A DNA stretch of 64,000 nt, taken from positions 5,248,992 through 5,312,991 of the forward strand of contig JAXIVH010000021.1 of NCBI GenBank assembly GCA_036785325.1. Reading direction: 5' to 3'. This DNA comes from Urophycis tenuis. Its lineage: Eukaryota > Chordata > Actinopteri > Gadiformes > Phycidae. Of this stretch, positions 45,979 through 58,358 are shown one piece after another. The notes below the pieces were generated by a model, which did not search any database, had not been told where the DNA came from, and saw only the letters and a list, made by a program, of their open reading frames with translations. Position numbers and translations under genes: made by a program. Within the stretch, counting starts at the first letter, position 1, and every line of letters starts with the position of its first letter.

Positions 45979-46612
45979 GTATGCCTACTATGAGAACTGT
46001 TTAATATAGAATAACGTTTTCCTCTTACGAAAGGTAATACAATAAATCAACATTGTAAAACAAATACCTCTAATCTTCTCAACTAAATTTAAATATAATG
46101 AATCTAACGTAAATCTCATGGATACAATCTTAATTGCATGAATAACCAATGAAAATAGGCACCATTAACGAAGCCTGTAATGTTGAAATTAAGGTTTACT
46201 CACAGTTAGGAAGCGATGAACGGTAATGAAAGTAAAGAGTCGTCTGTTCGCCTCTCAGGCTCCTCTCTCTCAGTGCGTCTTTCTTTCTTTCTCCCGACAC
46301 CACTGTCGGTCTATATAGGCATACCATTGGTCTTCCCGTGGGTTCTGGACGTGGGTTCTGGGCGCTGGTTGGTCATTCTGACCAATCAGCGCCCACTTCC
46401 CGGTGAAGCGTACAGAAACTTGAAGAAAGTTCGACTAATTATATATTACATAGGGCCTAAATAAATCCGTCGAAAACCGAAATCAATTTCATAATGACTT
46501 ATCTGTTACTCGAGTGCGAGTGAGTTTTGGTTGAACGAGTTAAACAAAAGCTTGTTGTTTTCAATACACTTGCCGTGTTCTTTAAGAATGACACACTGAC
46601 CATCATTAGACA
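45979..46612 (-). promoter_or_regulatory. Copy B of the promoter-like block, with a heat-shock-element-like array
   Basis: It matches copy A (5331–5402, 10522–10830 and 13023–13340) continuously, without the insertions. On the minus strand: donor GTGAGT after 46204, a short exon-like stretch, TATATA at 46312–46317, CCAAT at 46326–46330, and opposed CCAAT boxes near 46370–46385. At 46414–46433 four contiguous pentamers AGAAA CTTGA AGAAA GTTCG alternate GAA and TTC with a single mismatch, the HSF1 binding pattern. No HSP70 coding exon follows on this strand inside the window. Confidence 0.5.
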
Positions 46613-46867
46613 CTAAAAAAAACTTTTTGAGACACAGTAAATGTTTTAACTACCTGAATAAAAAGGTATATTTGTAATACTGGCATATGATGACCAAAAG
46701 TCACAAACGGAGTAAAGCAGACTCAATTTCATGTAATAGTATATTATGAGTTTGAACAAAGGGTGTCTTGTGTTAAAGTTAACATATATAGCTCTTTTGG
46801 AGTCGGCAGGTATAAGGACAAATAGTTTATGGCTATATGTAAACAAATGACACCAAACCCAGGACTG

Positions 46868-48152
<1,285 letters not shown>

Positions 48153-48169
<17 letters not shown>

Positions 48170-48440
48170 ATATCGTGCTATTCCGCCGTCCAGTGGTGAC
48201 AGAGTGGAACTGCCAGGTATATTGTGCAATTCCGTCCTCTGGTGTTAACAGAATGCAGGCTATGACAACTCTAGTTCTGTTTCACCTTCACCCCGTCTTA
48301 TGGGGTTGTCCCAACAAGCCCATCAGGCGTTACGTATGTTATGCTATTCTCCAGTGTTGACAGAGTCGAACAGTCAGGGATATTGCGCTATTCCGCCATC
48401 TAGCGTTGAATCGAATTGTCAAGGAAATAGTGTTTGTGAC
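48153..48440. repeat. Degenerate tandem repeat of about 50 bp
   Basis: Four to five diverged units share GATATTGCGCTATTCCGCC, then a TCTAGTGTTGACAGAGT-like part and GAACTGCCAG. Units start near 48159, 48208, 48375 and 48424, with a partial one near 48345. Confidence 0.6.
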
Positions 48441-48700
48441 AAATACAAAATGTAACTTGAACTAGTGTGCAGCCTCTCTTGTTCATAAGGCAGAACTGCC
48501 AGCGAGGGTGTTGTGGTGGATCACAGGAGAACGCCAGCACAGCAAACATGGGTCACAGGAAGCCTGCTCTTCATCTCGGCCTCGCCCTGATGACATCACA
48601 AGGTCTCGACGGCATGGCCTGTTCCAGTCCCCGGGCCTGGATGGCGTCCCCGGGTCTTGATGACATCATGAGTTGAGTAAGCTCCTGAGGGGTTCCAGAC

Positions 48701-48797
48701 TCAGTCCAACATGGCGTCCAGCTGGTCGGCGAGGTCGTCGAACATGTTGCCGATGTCGTCCAGGATGGTGCCGGCAGACTTCACCGTGCTGGTGCCG
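48701..48797 (-). CDS. CASKIN family gene, last coding exon
   Basis: The acceptor follows a TG-rich tract (ctccaccag). The exon encodes TVKSAGTILDDIGNMFDDL and ends ADQLDAMLD then TGA. This short C-terminal helix is the conserved CASKIN end. It joins the previous exon in phase (GG|C codon). The minus-strand sequence below 48701 is presumed 3' UTR; no clear poly(A) signal was found. Confidence 0.88.
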
Positions 48798-48945
48798 CTG
48801 GTGGAGACCACAGGCACACACACACACACACGTGCATGTACACGCACACACGCACACACGCACACACACAAAAACAACAAAGATCAATGCAAATAATAGT
48901 AGACGTCTCAGCTGAAAGTTTACCTGGCTAAGAATGAAGAATGAC

Positions 48946-49195
48946 TCTTTCTTTTGATCCCGTGAGGGAAATTTGGTCTCTGCATTTAACCCAATAGTGA
49001 ATTAGTGGAATACACTCAGCACACAGTGATGGTGAAGCACACAGTGAGATGAAACACACACTAATCCCGAGGCAGTGAGCTGCCAGTTAGGGGCCTTGCT
49101 CAAGGGCACTTCAGCCGTTTGTACTGGTCAGGGTTGGAACCGGCGACCCTCCGGTTACAAGCCCTAACCAGTAGGCTGCGGCTGCCCCTTTACAC
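48946..49195 (-). mobile_element. tRNA-derived SINE in a CASKIN intron
   Basis: On the minus strand it starts GGGGCAGCCGCAGCCTACTG with an A-box-like GGTTAG and a B-box-like GGTTCCAACC, i.e. a tRNA-like RNA polymerase III head. A conserved fish SINE body follows (CCCTTGAGCAAGGC). The exact SINE family is not named. Confidence 0.7.
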
Positions 49196-49461
49196 TATGC
49201 TACACTCCTAAACTGATTGGCTGACCCATTCCCTTTCACTTAGAAACACACCTTTCCTCTGTGAACACCTTTGGTTTTATCATTACGTTGTTCTCCTGTT
49301 TGAATTTTGGAGGTGTCCTCACCTTAAGTCAACTTCATTTAACCGCTAGTTTAGATTTGTTTGGTGTCTGCATGTGCTATAGAAACACCATGGAGGTTGA
49401 TTTGAACACGTGGCTCAAAATGAAAGCGTGAGATCTGGGGGGTGGCGTGTTCTCCCCCTAC

Positions 49462-49762
49462 CCGTCCGAGGCGTCCTCCTGGGTCAGCTTCCTCTCCACG
49501 GCCTGCAGGGCGGCCTCCAGCGAGGAGCTGGTCTGGTCCAACCTCTGCTGGACCACGAGGGTCCCGGGGCCCGGGCCAACCACGCAGACCTGGGGCTTGC
49601 CTGGCGGCGGCGGCGGCGGCGGCTGGCTGGGGTGAGGGGTGCTGGGGGAGCCGTGGCTGGGGTAGGGGGTGCTGGGGCCAGCGTGGATGGGTGTCGGCGG
49701 GGAGGTGAATGCCACGCTCTGGACCGCGTTGAGGGTGACGCCCAGTGGGGCTGGGGCTGCAG
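49462..49762 (-). CDS. CASKIN family gene, penultimate coding exon
   Basis: The acceptor is ccctccag and the donor GTAGGG. It encodes a proline-rich stretch with a run of seven prolines, then RLDQTSSSLEAALQAVERKL, the conserved coiled segment before the CASKIN C terminus. 301 nt, phase-compatible with both neighbours. Confidence 0.88.
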
Positions 49763-49889
49763 CTGGAGGGGGGGGACGACATGTTAAAGTGATGATAAAC
49801 AATAGCATGATATGACGACATGACATCACAATATAATGACCTCGCAGTATATGACTTGGTATCACGATATGAAATGTAATATTACAGCC

Positions 49890-50269
<380 letters not shown>

Positions 50270-50276
50270 GCAGTAC

Positions 50277-51941
50277 CCTGAGCCGCCAGCAGGCTGTGTC
50301 TGATGGGTTTGGGCGCGGTGGCGGGGGGCTTCGGGGACAGGGGCGGTCTGATAACGGGCGTCTCCACCCTGGTCTCATTGACCCTCCAGGCACCCTCTTC
50401 CTCCTGCCGCTCCTGGTTGCGGGAGGAGGGTCTGCTTCCTCGGTCCTCCTCCCTGCTGGGGGAGCCTCCATCCCCTGCCCCCTCCGCACCGCCGTCCGCG
50501 CCTCCCTCCGCTCCCTTGGGCTTGTGTCGGCGCTTCACCGTGTCCGACTCCTTCAGGTTGAACTCCGGGAGGTCGGGGGGCTCCAGCACGGCGTCGGCCC
50601 GCGGCGGCCCCCCAAGCTTGGGCCTCTGCTTGATGGTCAGGTTGCCCTCCTCCGCGAAGGGGAGGCACTCGCTGGAGCTGTTCTGCGGGGAGGCGGAGCC
50701 GTCCTGGCCCCGCCCCCTCGCTGACCCCGCCCCCTGCTCCTCCTCCTCGGAGTCCGACTTCACCCCGCGCTCCGGCTCCGCCCCCCCGGCGGGGGTCTGC
50801 CCCGGGAGGTACTCGCTCTGCACACGCCGCCGCGGGGACTCCTCCTGCTGGACCGGGTCTAGCCTGGGGACCGGGGGGGCGGGCCTCCTCTTCCCTGGGG
50901 AGGAGGAGCAGGAGGAGGAGCAGGAGGAGGAGGAGGAGGAGGTGCTCTCCATGCAGGCGGTGATGCTCCGCACGCTGCCGGGGCTGTCCGTCACCACCCC
51001 GCCTCCCCCTTCCTCCACACTGTGGTTGCTGCTGACGGAGCTCAGCCTCTTGGGTGGGGGCGGGGGCGGGCCCTTCTTGCGGGCGCGTACGGCGAACGAC
51101 TGGCTCCGCCCCACGGCGCTGCCCTCCTTCTCGGGGCTGCCGTGGCAACGGGCCAGCTGGCTGCGCCCGGGCCGGCGGGTCAGGGTGGCATAGGACCCCA
51201 GGTGGCCCGAGTGGGTGGGCGCGGATCCCTCCTCCTCCTCGTCTTCGTCGTCGGGCTCGCCGTCCGACAGGGCGTAGCGCCGGCGGGGCTGGGTCAGGGA
51301 GAGCGAGGGGTCGCGGTGCTTGGCGGGCGATCGAGAGCCCAACTGGGTGGTGCCGCAGGAGGCGTGCAGGTAGCTGAAGCCCCGCTGGACCGGGGAGCCG
51401 TGCGGGGAGGGGCCGTGGGAGGAGGGCTTGGGCTTGGCCGCGATGGGCGGGTACTTGAAGACGGTGGCGGTGCCCAGGGGGACCTGCTTGGGTCGAGGGT
51501 CCCAGCCCTCCGGGACGTTCCTCTCCTTCACGGGGCTCCCCTCCAGACTGGACCCGCCGCCTCCCCCGAGGCTCTCCTGGGAGCGGCTGTGCGGGGAGAC
51601 GGAGGCGGTGGGCGGCTCCTGGGAGCGCCCCGACCCCCTTGAGCGAGCGTCGATGCTCTCCTGGCTCTGGGAGAGGCCTCTGAGGGCCAGCCGCTCGTCG
51701 GGGCCGTAGCGGCTGCACATGGCGCTCTGCAGCTCGGCGCTCAGCTCGCTGTCCTGGAAGCTGAGCATCGGCGGCGTGTGGGGGGAGGGGCAGTCCCCGG
51801 GGGGGTCGATGGCCACCAGGTGGAGGGCCCCGGGGGTCTTGCGGCGCTGCAGGGTGCCCTGGCCGGAGGACAGCGCCTGCAGGCTGGACCTGTGGACATC
51901 ACACAGCTTCCTCACGGCCAGCATCAGCTTCTTCTGGTGGC
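50277..51941 (-). CDS. caskin1: CASKIN family scaffold protein, large proline-rich exon (gene 48701–55435, 5' end missing)
   Basis: CASKINs are multidomain synaptic scaffolds that bind the CASK kinase-like protein and form SAM-domain polymers. This 1665-nt exon starts in the last SAM helix (HQKKLMLAVRKLCD), then encodes a long disordered region with family landmarks: GFSYLHASC, RSQSFAVRARKKGPPPPPPK, RLSSVSSNHSVE, poly-Ser, KRRPAPPVPR and KESDTVKRRHK. It ends at a GTACTG donor. Nine exons are visible on the minus strand: 55263–55435, 54898–54958, 54552–54646, 54101–54211, 53538–53639, 52095–52233, this one, 49462–49762 and 48701–48797. All are phase-compatible. Ankyrin repeats and SH3 would be upstream, beyond the minisatellite and gap. 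CASKIN1 versus CASKIN2 is not certain. Confidence 0.85.
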
Positions 51942-52094
51942 CTGGGGGAGGAGACAGACTCAGTGGTTACCGGGGAAACAACAAGCCATAAACCCTTTTG
52001 TAGCTGTTCTCGTAGCACGCTGCTATGCTGTCGTGGTGTTATGATGTCATGATGTCGTGACGTCAGTATGTCGTGAGGCCATGATGTTCCTCAC

Positions 52095-52233
52095 CAAGCT
52101 TGGTGATGCCTATCTCCTGCAGGTCCTCCCAGGTCAGGTCCCTGACGATGGTGATGGAGTCGTAGCCGTTCTCCGCCAGCTTCTTGTGGTACTGAGGCAG
52201 GGCGATGGCACTCAGCCACTCCCCCAGGTCCGC
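52095..52233 (-). CDS. CASKIN exon: second SAM domain
   Basis: Encodes ADLGEWLSAIALPQYHKKL and SITIVRDLTWEDLQEIGITKL, a SAM domain. Acceptor gtgcag, donor GTGAGG; 139 nt, phase 0 in and phase 1 out. Confidence 0.9.
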
Positions 52234-52556
52234 CTGCACCCCAGCAAGAGCTCGGTCAGCTTAGAAAAAATGACTTGATCTGTAGCCCTCTTTATATCCC
52301 TCTATCTCTCTCTCCATATCCCCCTCTCTGGCCTTCTCCATCCCTCTCTATCCCTCCTTGTATCCCTGTCTCTATATCCCTCTACCTACCTTTCTCTGTA
52401 TCCACAGCATGTCGCTTTGCTCTGAACATAAAGGGCTTCCTGAATCAACCTTTTCGACCTTGTATTTCCTGAATCCTGTGGCTACTCTGCGTGCTGTCCA
52501 GTAGCTTTTAAACGATGAGGTGCGGCACCAGTACGTGTTTCTCTACGATGCTGAAG

Positions 52557-53330
52557 GTAATAATAATACATTTTATTTAGAAGTGCCTTTCACGTCACTC
52601 AAGGACACTTTACAGTTTAAACAAGATCAAGCAAATAACAAAACCATTAAAAGTGCAAGTAAAAAACAACATGAAAACTACAGTGAGAAAGCTGTCCTGA
52701 AAAGGTGGGTTTTAAGAGAGGATTTGAACTGAGGGAGGGAGTCAATATTTCGGATGTCAGATGGGAGTGAGTTCCAGAGTTTGGGGGCAGAGCGGCTGAA
52801 AGCTCTGCTCCCCATGGTGGTGAGCCGGGCAGAGGGGACAGTGAGGTGGATGGAAGAGGAGGATCTGAGGGAGCAGGTGGAGGTGGCAGTGTGAAGGAGG
52901 TCAGACAGGTAGGGAGGGGCAAGGTTGTGGATGGCTTTGAAGGTATGAAGGAGAATTTTGTAGTTAATACGGAAGTTAATAGGAAGCCAGTGGAGTTGCT
53001 GTAGGATGGGAGTGATATGGTGGAAAGAGGGGGTTTGGGAGATGATACAGGCAGCTGAGTTCTGGACCAGTTGGAGCTTATGGAGGGATTTCTGGGGGAG
53101 TTACAATAATCGATACGGGAGGTGACAAGACTATGTACAAGAATAGAGGTGGTGTGGGGGGTGAGGGAGGGACAGAGGCGATTTATGTTACAAAGACGGA
53201 AATAGGCAGTGCGGGTGGTGATATTGATTGGTGATGGGATTTGAAGGAGAGTGAGCCATCGAGGATGACACCCAGACTCTTCACCTGGGGAAACTATGGA
53301 GCTGTCAATTGAGAGAGAAAAACTGTCGAC
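52557..53330 (-). mobile_element. Dispersed LINE-like repeat in a CASKIN intron
   Basis: On the minus strand the sequence ends in AAAGGCACTTCTAAATAAAA then a TATTA repeat, a LINE-type 3' end. The body, rich in GGAGGAT and GAGTTCCAGAG on the plus strand, is a repeat I recognise as common in teleosts. It has no intact frame; the clade is not assigned. Confidence 0.5.
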
Positions 53331-53537
53331 TTTGGATAAGTGGATTTGGTGCCAACTAGAAGGATTTCAGTTTGGTATGCTAGAAGCTATGCTTGGTTCG
53401 TTCTCCGCCTCGCTTGAAAGAGGCTTTAGATGAATGGATAAATTGTCAAATGACGAATGATGAACCGCTGAACCTCTACTCTTCTGAAGACTATGACTTG
53501 ATTCATGTTTGAGAAGTAGGGCACTAACTGGTCCTAC

Positions 53538-53639
53538 CGGGATGTACTCCGGCAGCCAATCAGGGATGTTGAGGTTTCCGATCTCCATGGAGATCTTCTT
53601 CCGGTGACCCGGCTTGGTGACGCCGATGGCCGTCAGGTC
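53538..53639 (-). CDS. CASKIN exon: second half of first SAM domain
   Basis: Encodes DLTAIGVTKPGHRKKISMEI then NLNIPDWLPEYIP. Acceptor gctgcag, donor GTAGGA; 102 nt, phase 0 at both ends. A short tandem repeat of ACACACCA/GGAAGTTTA units follows upstream (53655–53745). Confidence 0.92.
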
Positions 53640-54100
53640 CTGCAGCGCCACACAGAAAGTTTAACACACCACACAGGAAGCTCATCACACCAAAAAGCAA
53701 GTTCAACACACCAAACAGGAAGTTTAACACACCGACAGGAAATTCGGAAGAGACAAGGCAGGAAGGGCAGAACAGCAGGCAGGTACAGTACAAAAAAAAA
53801 CGTCTTTACTTCTACACTGCGTGCTGCTTGTGACTTCTTTGTTATCAATGTTTTTTAGGCATGCGGGTGAGCTCGGGCTGTGACCAGTTCACAATGGAAT
53901 CTGATACCGGCCCTATTTAAAACGTAACGTCAACAGCCAAACAATAAAATCGGATCTGAGAGATCTGAAATCCGAATCCAAGCACCGAGCAAGGCTTGCG
54001 GTGCCAACGAAGCCATAGAGTCGGTCAGAAGACAGAGCGAGCGAGAGAGAGAGAGAGAGAGCGGGGAGATAAGTGTTGCGCTGGTCCGAGTGAGGGGTAC

Positions 54101-54211
54101 CTCGGGGGTCATCCTGCTGACGGTGGGGACGTCGTAGCCGGAGGTGATGAAGTTCTCGGTGTACTGCTCCAACTGGAACTCCCTCAGCCACAGGAAGATC
54201 GCCTCCGCATC
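54101..54211 (-). CDS. CASKIN exon: first half of first SAM domain
   Basis: Encodes DAEAIFLWLREFQLEQYTEN and SGYDVPTVSRMTPE, classic CASKIN SAM1. Acceptor ccctcag, donor GTACCC; 111 nt, phase 0. Confidence 0.92.
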
Positions 54212-54239
54212 CTGAGGGACAGAGAGAGACACACACAGG

Positions 54240-54420
54240 TTGAGAGACAGACAGACAGACAGACAGACAGGGAGACAGACAGACACCCAGGTGACAGTTG
54301 GAGAGGCAGGAAGGCAGACAGGCGGACACACAGACGAAGAGGCAGACAGACAGACAGATGGTGAGGCAGATAGACAGATGGCAAGTCAGACAGACAGATG
54401 GAGAGGCAGACAGACAGTCT
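54240..54420. repeat. CAGA tetranucleotide-rich repeat
   Basis: Imperfect CAGA/GGAGACAGA repeats in the CASKIN intron, close to the acceptor of the SAM1 exon. Confidence 0.85.
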
Positions 54421-54551
54421 GTCTCTTATATACACATTTTTATATACACATTCAATTAATACACACTACTAATATACATTACTACTATGTGACACTGTTG
54501 CCTTATTAATAATCAGTCGTGAGGTAACGAATAACATGGCTGTGGTCCCAC

Positions 54552-54646
54552 CTTGCCCTCCAGAAGCTGCTGTGGGTGGACAAACTGCTGGGTGAAGCCC
54601 TGCTCTGGCGCCCTCTGGTGGTTCACCGGCTGCCTGCGTGGAGTTC
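54552..54646 (-). CDS. CASKIN exon upstream of SAM1
   Basis: Encodes TPRRQPVNHQRAPEQ then QFVHPQQLLEGK, the conserved lead-in to SAM1. Acceptor gtagcag, donor GTGGGA; 95 nt. Confidence 0.88.
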
Positions 54647-54897
54647 CTGCTACAACACAGCACAATTATCATCACCATCGAGTTCAATAGTCACACAGGC
54701 ATTAGAGAACTGGAGTACAAGTTTGTATGGATTAACTTCTTGGAGTCCAGGCACTAAAATATGTAAAAATAACAGTGTAATTAAAACAAACAGATAAAGG
54801 GCATACACACAGATATGATAATACATATCGCTGGCATCAGCTTTTGTATGTGGATCAAAATGAAAGATTTAGGGTCACAGAGTTCAAGTAGGTGTAC

Positions 54898-54958
54898 CAG
54901 TTGGTCTGTCCCCTTGGTTGTGATCAAGGGGTCCAGAATCACCAGGAGGGGGCGCCAA
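54898..54958 (-). CDS. CASKIN small exon, 61 nt
   Basis: Bounded by acceptor ctacgcag and donor GTACAC; reads LAPPPGDSGPLDHNQGDRPT plus one base. Its length (remainder 1 on division by 3) is exactly what is needed to join the phase-0 exon upstream to the following exon. I infer it on that basis; no family motif supports it directly. Confidence 0.65.
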
Positions 54959-55262
54959 CTGCGTAGAAAAACAAAAAAAACATAGTTAATAACACAACTC
55001 AAGTCAAGGTTGGGGTCCACGATTTACTAACGTCAACTGGGTCCGGGTGGGCCCCGGGTCTGCAGTAGAACAGCATTTAGTACCAATTTGAATGACCGGG
55101 TTTGTCAGGGTCCATAAAGGACCCTACCCGCCTCGCACCCTCTCGGGGTCTCTGGGCCATGCACTGGGTACGGTGCACGTCCTGACCCGGTGCATTATCA
55201 GATCCAATCGGGTCTCAGAACAGATGAACCTGCGGCACGAGGAGGAGGAGGAGGGGGGCTAC

Positions 55263-55435
55263 CTTTGAGGCGTGGCGGTCAGGGGTCCCGGGCGCCCCAG
55301 TGGGGTGGTGGGTCCCGGGGTGGTGGTGCAGGCCGTTGGGGGGCGCAGAGGCGGTGGTGCTCTCGGTGCTCTGACCGCTGCCGGCGCTGCGGATGCTTCC
55401 AACGCTGCCGGTGCTCCCTACGCTGTTACGGTCCC
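55263..55435 (-). CDS. CASKIN exon, most 5' one found
   Basis: Encodes GDRNSVGSTGSVGSIRSAGS, a CASKIN landmark between the SH3/CASK-binding region and the SAM domains, then a His/Pro-rich tail. Acceptor cccagcag, donor GTAGCC. Earlier exons are not visible. Confidence 0.85.
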
Positions 55436-55555
55436 CTGCTGGGAGAGAGAGGTAGGGAGACACACAGGGGGGAGGGAGAGAGAGATAGAGAGTGAGAGTC
55501 TCATCACAACTCTAGTCTACTACCAAGTACTTCAGCCGTGCGCCGCTCTGCGACT

Positions 55556-56285
55556 GTAGAGGACGTTGTGCTGGTCTCTCCTTCTGTAGAGGATGTTGTG
55601 CTGGTCTCTCCTTCTGTAGAGGATGTTGTGCTGGTCTCTCCTGCTGTAGAGGACGTTGTCCTGCTGTCTCCTGCTGCAGAGGATGTTGTGCTGGTCTCTC
55701 CTGCTGTAGAGGACGTTGTGCTGGTCTCTCCTGCTGTAGAGGACGTTGTGCTGGTCTCTCCTGCTGTAGAGGACGTTGTGCTGGCCTCTCCTGCTGTAGA
55801 GGATGTTGTGCTGGTCTCTCCTGCTGTAGAGGACATTTTGCTCGTCTCTCCTGCTGTAGAGAACATTGTGCTGGTCTCTCCTGCTGTAGAGGATGTTGTG
55901 CTGGTCCGTCCTGCTGTAGAGGATGTTGTGCTGGTCTCTCCTGCTGTAGAGGACGTTGTGCTGGTCTCTCCTGCTGTAGACTATGTTGTGCTGGTCTTCT
56001 GTAGTGGATGTTGTGCTGGTCTCTCCTATAGAAGACGTCTTGCTGGTCTCTCCTACTGTAGAGGATGTTTTTTTTGCTGGTCTCTTCTTATTTAGAGAAC
56101 ATTGTGCTGGTCCTGTATGCTGTAGGAGATTGTGCTGTTTTTTCCCAACTGTAGAGAACATTGTGCTTGTCTCTTCTTCTGTAAAGGATGTTCTGCTGGT
56201 GTCTCCTGCTGTAGAGGATGTTGTGCTGGTGTCTCCTGCTGTAGAGGACATTGTGCTGGTCTCTCCTGCTGTAGAGGATGTTATG
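55556..56285. repeat. 30-bp minisatellite (about 24 units)
   Basis: The unit GTAGAGGATGTTGTGCTGGT plus CTCTCCTGCT is repeated head to tail, regular to about 55980 and degenerate after. Because 30 is divisible by 3, long meaningless open frames appear on both strands. It lies in the predicted CASKIN intron and continues up to the gap. Confidence 0.95.
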
Positions 56286-56300
56286 CATGACGCTACAGGA

Positions 56301-56500
56301 NNNNNNNNNNNNNNNNNNNNNNNNNNNNNNNNNNNNNNNNNNNNNNNNNNNNNNNNNNNNNNNNNNNNNNNNNNNNNNNNNNNNNNNNNNNNNNNNNNNN
56401 NNNNNNNNNNNNNNNNNNNNNNNNNNNNNNNNNNNNNNNNNNNNNNNNNNNNNNNNNNNNNNNNNNNNNNNNNNNNNNNNNNNNNNNNNNNNNNNNNNNN
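56301..56500. other. Assembly gap (200 N)
   Basis: Run of N directly after the minisatellite; true length unknown. Upstream CASKIN exons could be hidden here or lie outside the window. Confidence 1.
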
Positions 56501-57280
56501 CCACAAACCTAATCGAGTTTGTTATGAATATGATTGTCGGGTTGAGGCTGTCTACCAATATTCAAAACTCACCACCAGGTTGATGACGTCACTTCCTGGG
56601 GGTCAATGAGGTCACTTCTAGGGGGACGAAACATTTCTAACTTGGTATGGTTTGAATTCCCTCTGGGTTTGTTTTGTTTTTACCGTAGGAGGATTTCTGT
56701 TCGAGAGACTTGTGAGAAGGTGTGTGTGTGTGTGTGTGGCAGCGTGGGATTATGGAGTGGGTGATGGTTTGTTTAAAAGCTACAACCCTTGAATATGTAT
56801 AATGCACTGAGCAGCGATAGCCAGGAAACATGTTTGCTCACCAGATTTGCAGTTTGACTGAAGGTCGAAAGAGGCTACATGGTATAGTGCACAGAGTGCC
56901 TGGTAGTCATGCTTTTTCAGTATGACTGGCACTTCACAGCTCCCTCTTCCTACATTCCTTCTCAAGGTTCCTTCCTTGCTCTTCAGAGGGCTTAGGTGGG
57001 TATGGAATAACTCTGAAGTCCTTTGGGACTATAAAAATGGACGTCACATCTTTAGATCATTCCGGAGCTCATAGTTAACTTCAATTTAGGATTGTTCTGA
57101 AGCTTTTACCTACGATATTCATGAAGCAGATTAGTGCTTTGAAAACGTTAACAACGAAAACAGTGCATACTGGCAATTAACTTGGTGCCAAGTCAATTTG
57201 TTATGAAACTGTTTGCGCCACAGGTTGGCAGTGTAAGCCATCTACTGGTCTATTCTGGTAGTGCAACAAAACATCCAGAC
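56501..57280. other. Intergenic spacer, nothing recognised
   Basis: No exon or repeat family recognised between the gap and the nupr1 3' end, apart from a short TG run near 56720. Confidence 0.5.
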
Positions 57281-57296
57281 GCATAGGGAAGACACT

Positions 57297-57302
57297 TTTA
57301 TT
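57297..57302 (-). terminator. nupr1 poly(A) signal
   Basis: AATAAA on the minus strand, about 490 nt after the nupr1 stop codon. It would end a 3' UTR that fills the otherwise empty interval. Confidence 0.6.
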
Positions 57303-57792
57303 ATATCACAGTGATATATATAGTGGTTAAAACAGTTTAAAAACTTTTAAAAAGCACAAGACTTAAAAAAACTGCCCATACGTATTCTGCCCCACACTCG
57401 TAAAAAAAAAAACTGCATAGAGTCGCACAACGACCCCATCATAGAGACGAGGTTCTAGTTAGACCGTAACTTCTCCGTTCAGCCGCGGAGATACACCGGG
57501 AGACAGCCATCTCAGCCCGGGCAGGGAGGCCCGCAGCAGTGGGCCAGCCAACATCAAACCGGCCCGATAGGTGCCCTCCACACACGGATCGTAACCGTGG
57601 TGATGTCCGGAGCTCAACAACCAGCCGTCTGTTCATCGCATTCTGTCGCCAAATATTGGCCGAGGTCGGTAGCCAGGGTAGCCGTCAGGGGTTCCCTGCG
57701 TTGTTTTGGAAAAACGGTAAAAGTAAATAAAAAAAAAATGCAACGTTTTTTTGTTTCGTTTTTTAACACTCCAAAATAAACCTACCTCAGTC

Positions 57793-57920
57793 TCACGCTT
57801 TGGCCTTCTTCTCGCTGTTCTGCAGCTTCTCGACTATTTTCCGTTCGTGTCCGCCGGGGTTGGGCCGGTTGGTGTTGTCGCTCGACTCCTTCTTGGTCCG
57901 TCCCTTGCGGGCTGCGCCTC
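57793..57920 (-). CDS. nupr1: NUPR1 (p8) exon 2, C-terminal basic domain
   Basis: Encodes ARKGRTKKESSDNTNRPNPG then GHERKIVEKLQNSEKKAKA and TGA. This is the conserved NUPR1 region with its basic nuclear-localisation cluster and HERK-LQNSE helix. Acceptor ttcgccag; joins exon 1 through a split Gly codon. Confidence 0.95.
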
Positions 57921-58066
57921 CTGGCGAACACAAGGAGAACCGTCAACACACCAGACAACACTTAGGGTACGTTTAACGAGAGACGAAAAAAGTGACTTTC
58001 CTTTGTTTGCAAAGAAAGTAACTAAACTAACTAAACGTTGCGAAAAAATAACGTAATATTTCTTAC

Positions 58067-58163
58067 CTGTGTATTTGTCTGTCAGGTTATAATATTCATA
58101 TTCGTCGTAATACTTCTCTTCGAATGTAGTTGGCTCCAGGTTTTTCACGTCGACAAAACTCAT
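58067..58163 (-). CDS. nupr1: NUPR1 (p8) exon 1, N-terminal acidic region; 74-aa protein in two exons
   Basis: NUPR1 is a small, intrinsically disordered, stress-induced chromatin-associated protein. Exon 1 encodes MSFVDVKNLEPTTFEEKYYD and EYEYYNLTDKYT, the acidic/aromatic fish-type N terminus, and ends at a GTAAGA donor. With exon 2 (57793–57920) it makes 74 residues, normal for the family. The start is fixed by the first ATG after a TATA box. A TATATAA motif lies at 58359–58365 and sgf29 follows divergently. The linkage to sgf29 matches the order in other vertebrates. Which teleost paralogue (a or b) is not resolved. Confidence 0.95.
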
Positions 58164-58358
58164 GGCTGGTTTGTAAAAGCGTTCGCCTTTATAAACAAGG
58201 ACAAAGAAAAACCGTCCAACCTTTCTAATTATTAAGCGTGGTGTTTAAAAACAAACAAACAAACCCCGAGTGAACTTGAAGCCTTGAGCTTGAGTAAAAA
58301 AACCAGCGTGGCTGTTGTTGACAGTCCGTCCTTGTTTGGTACCCTCAAACTGCAGGGA

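Noticed and set aside
50303..51193. Plus-strand long open frames opposite the CASKIN exon
   Set aside because: Mirror of a GC-rich exon; the minus strand has family motifs and splice sites, the plus strand has neither.
55550..56285. CRISPR-like array
   Set aside because: Units are contiguous with no unique spacers, in a vertebrate genome; it is a minisatellite.
55532..56609. Repeat protein with VEDVVLVSPA or TSSTAGETST units
   Set aside because: Product of a 30-bp minisatellite, open in several frames on both strands and running into N; no gene structure.
57439..57636. 65-codon minus-strand frame downstream of nupr1
   Set aside because: Lies in the presumed nupr1 3' UTR, has no recognisable domain and is of chance length.
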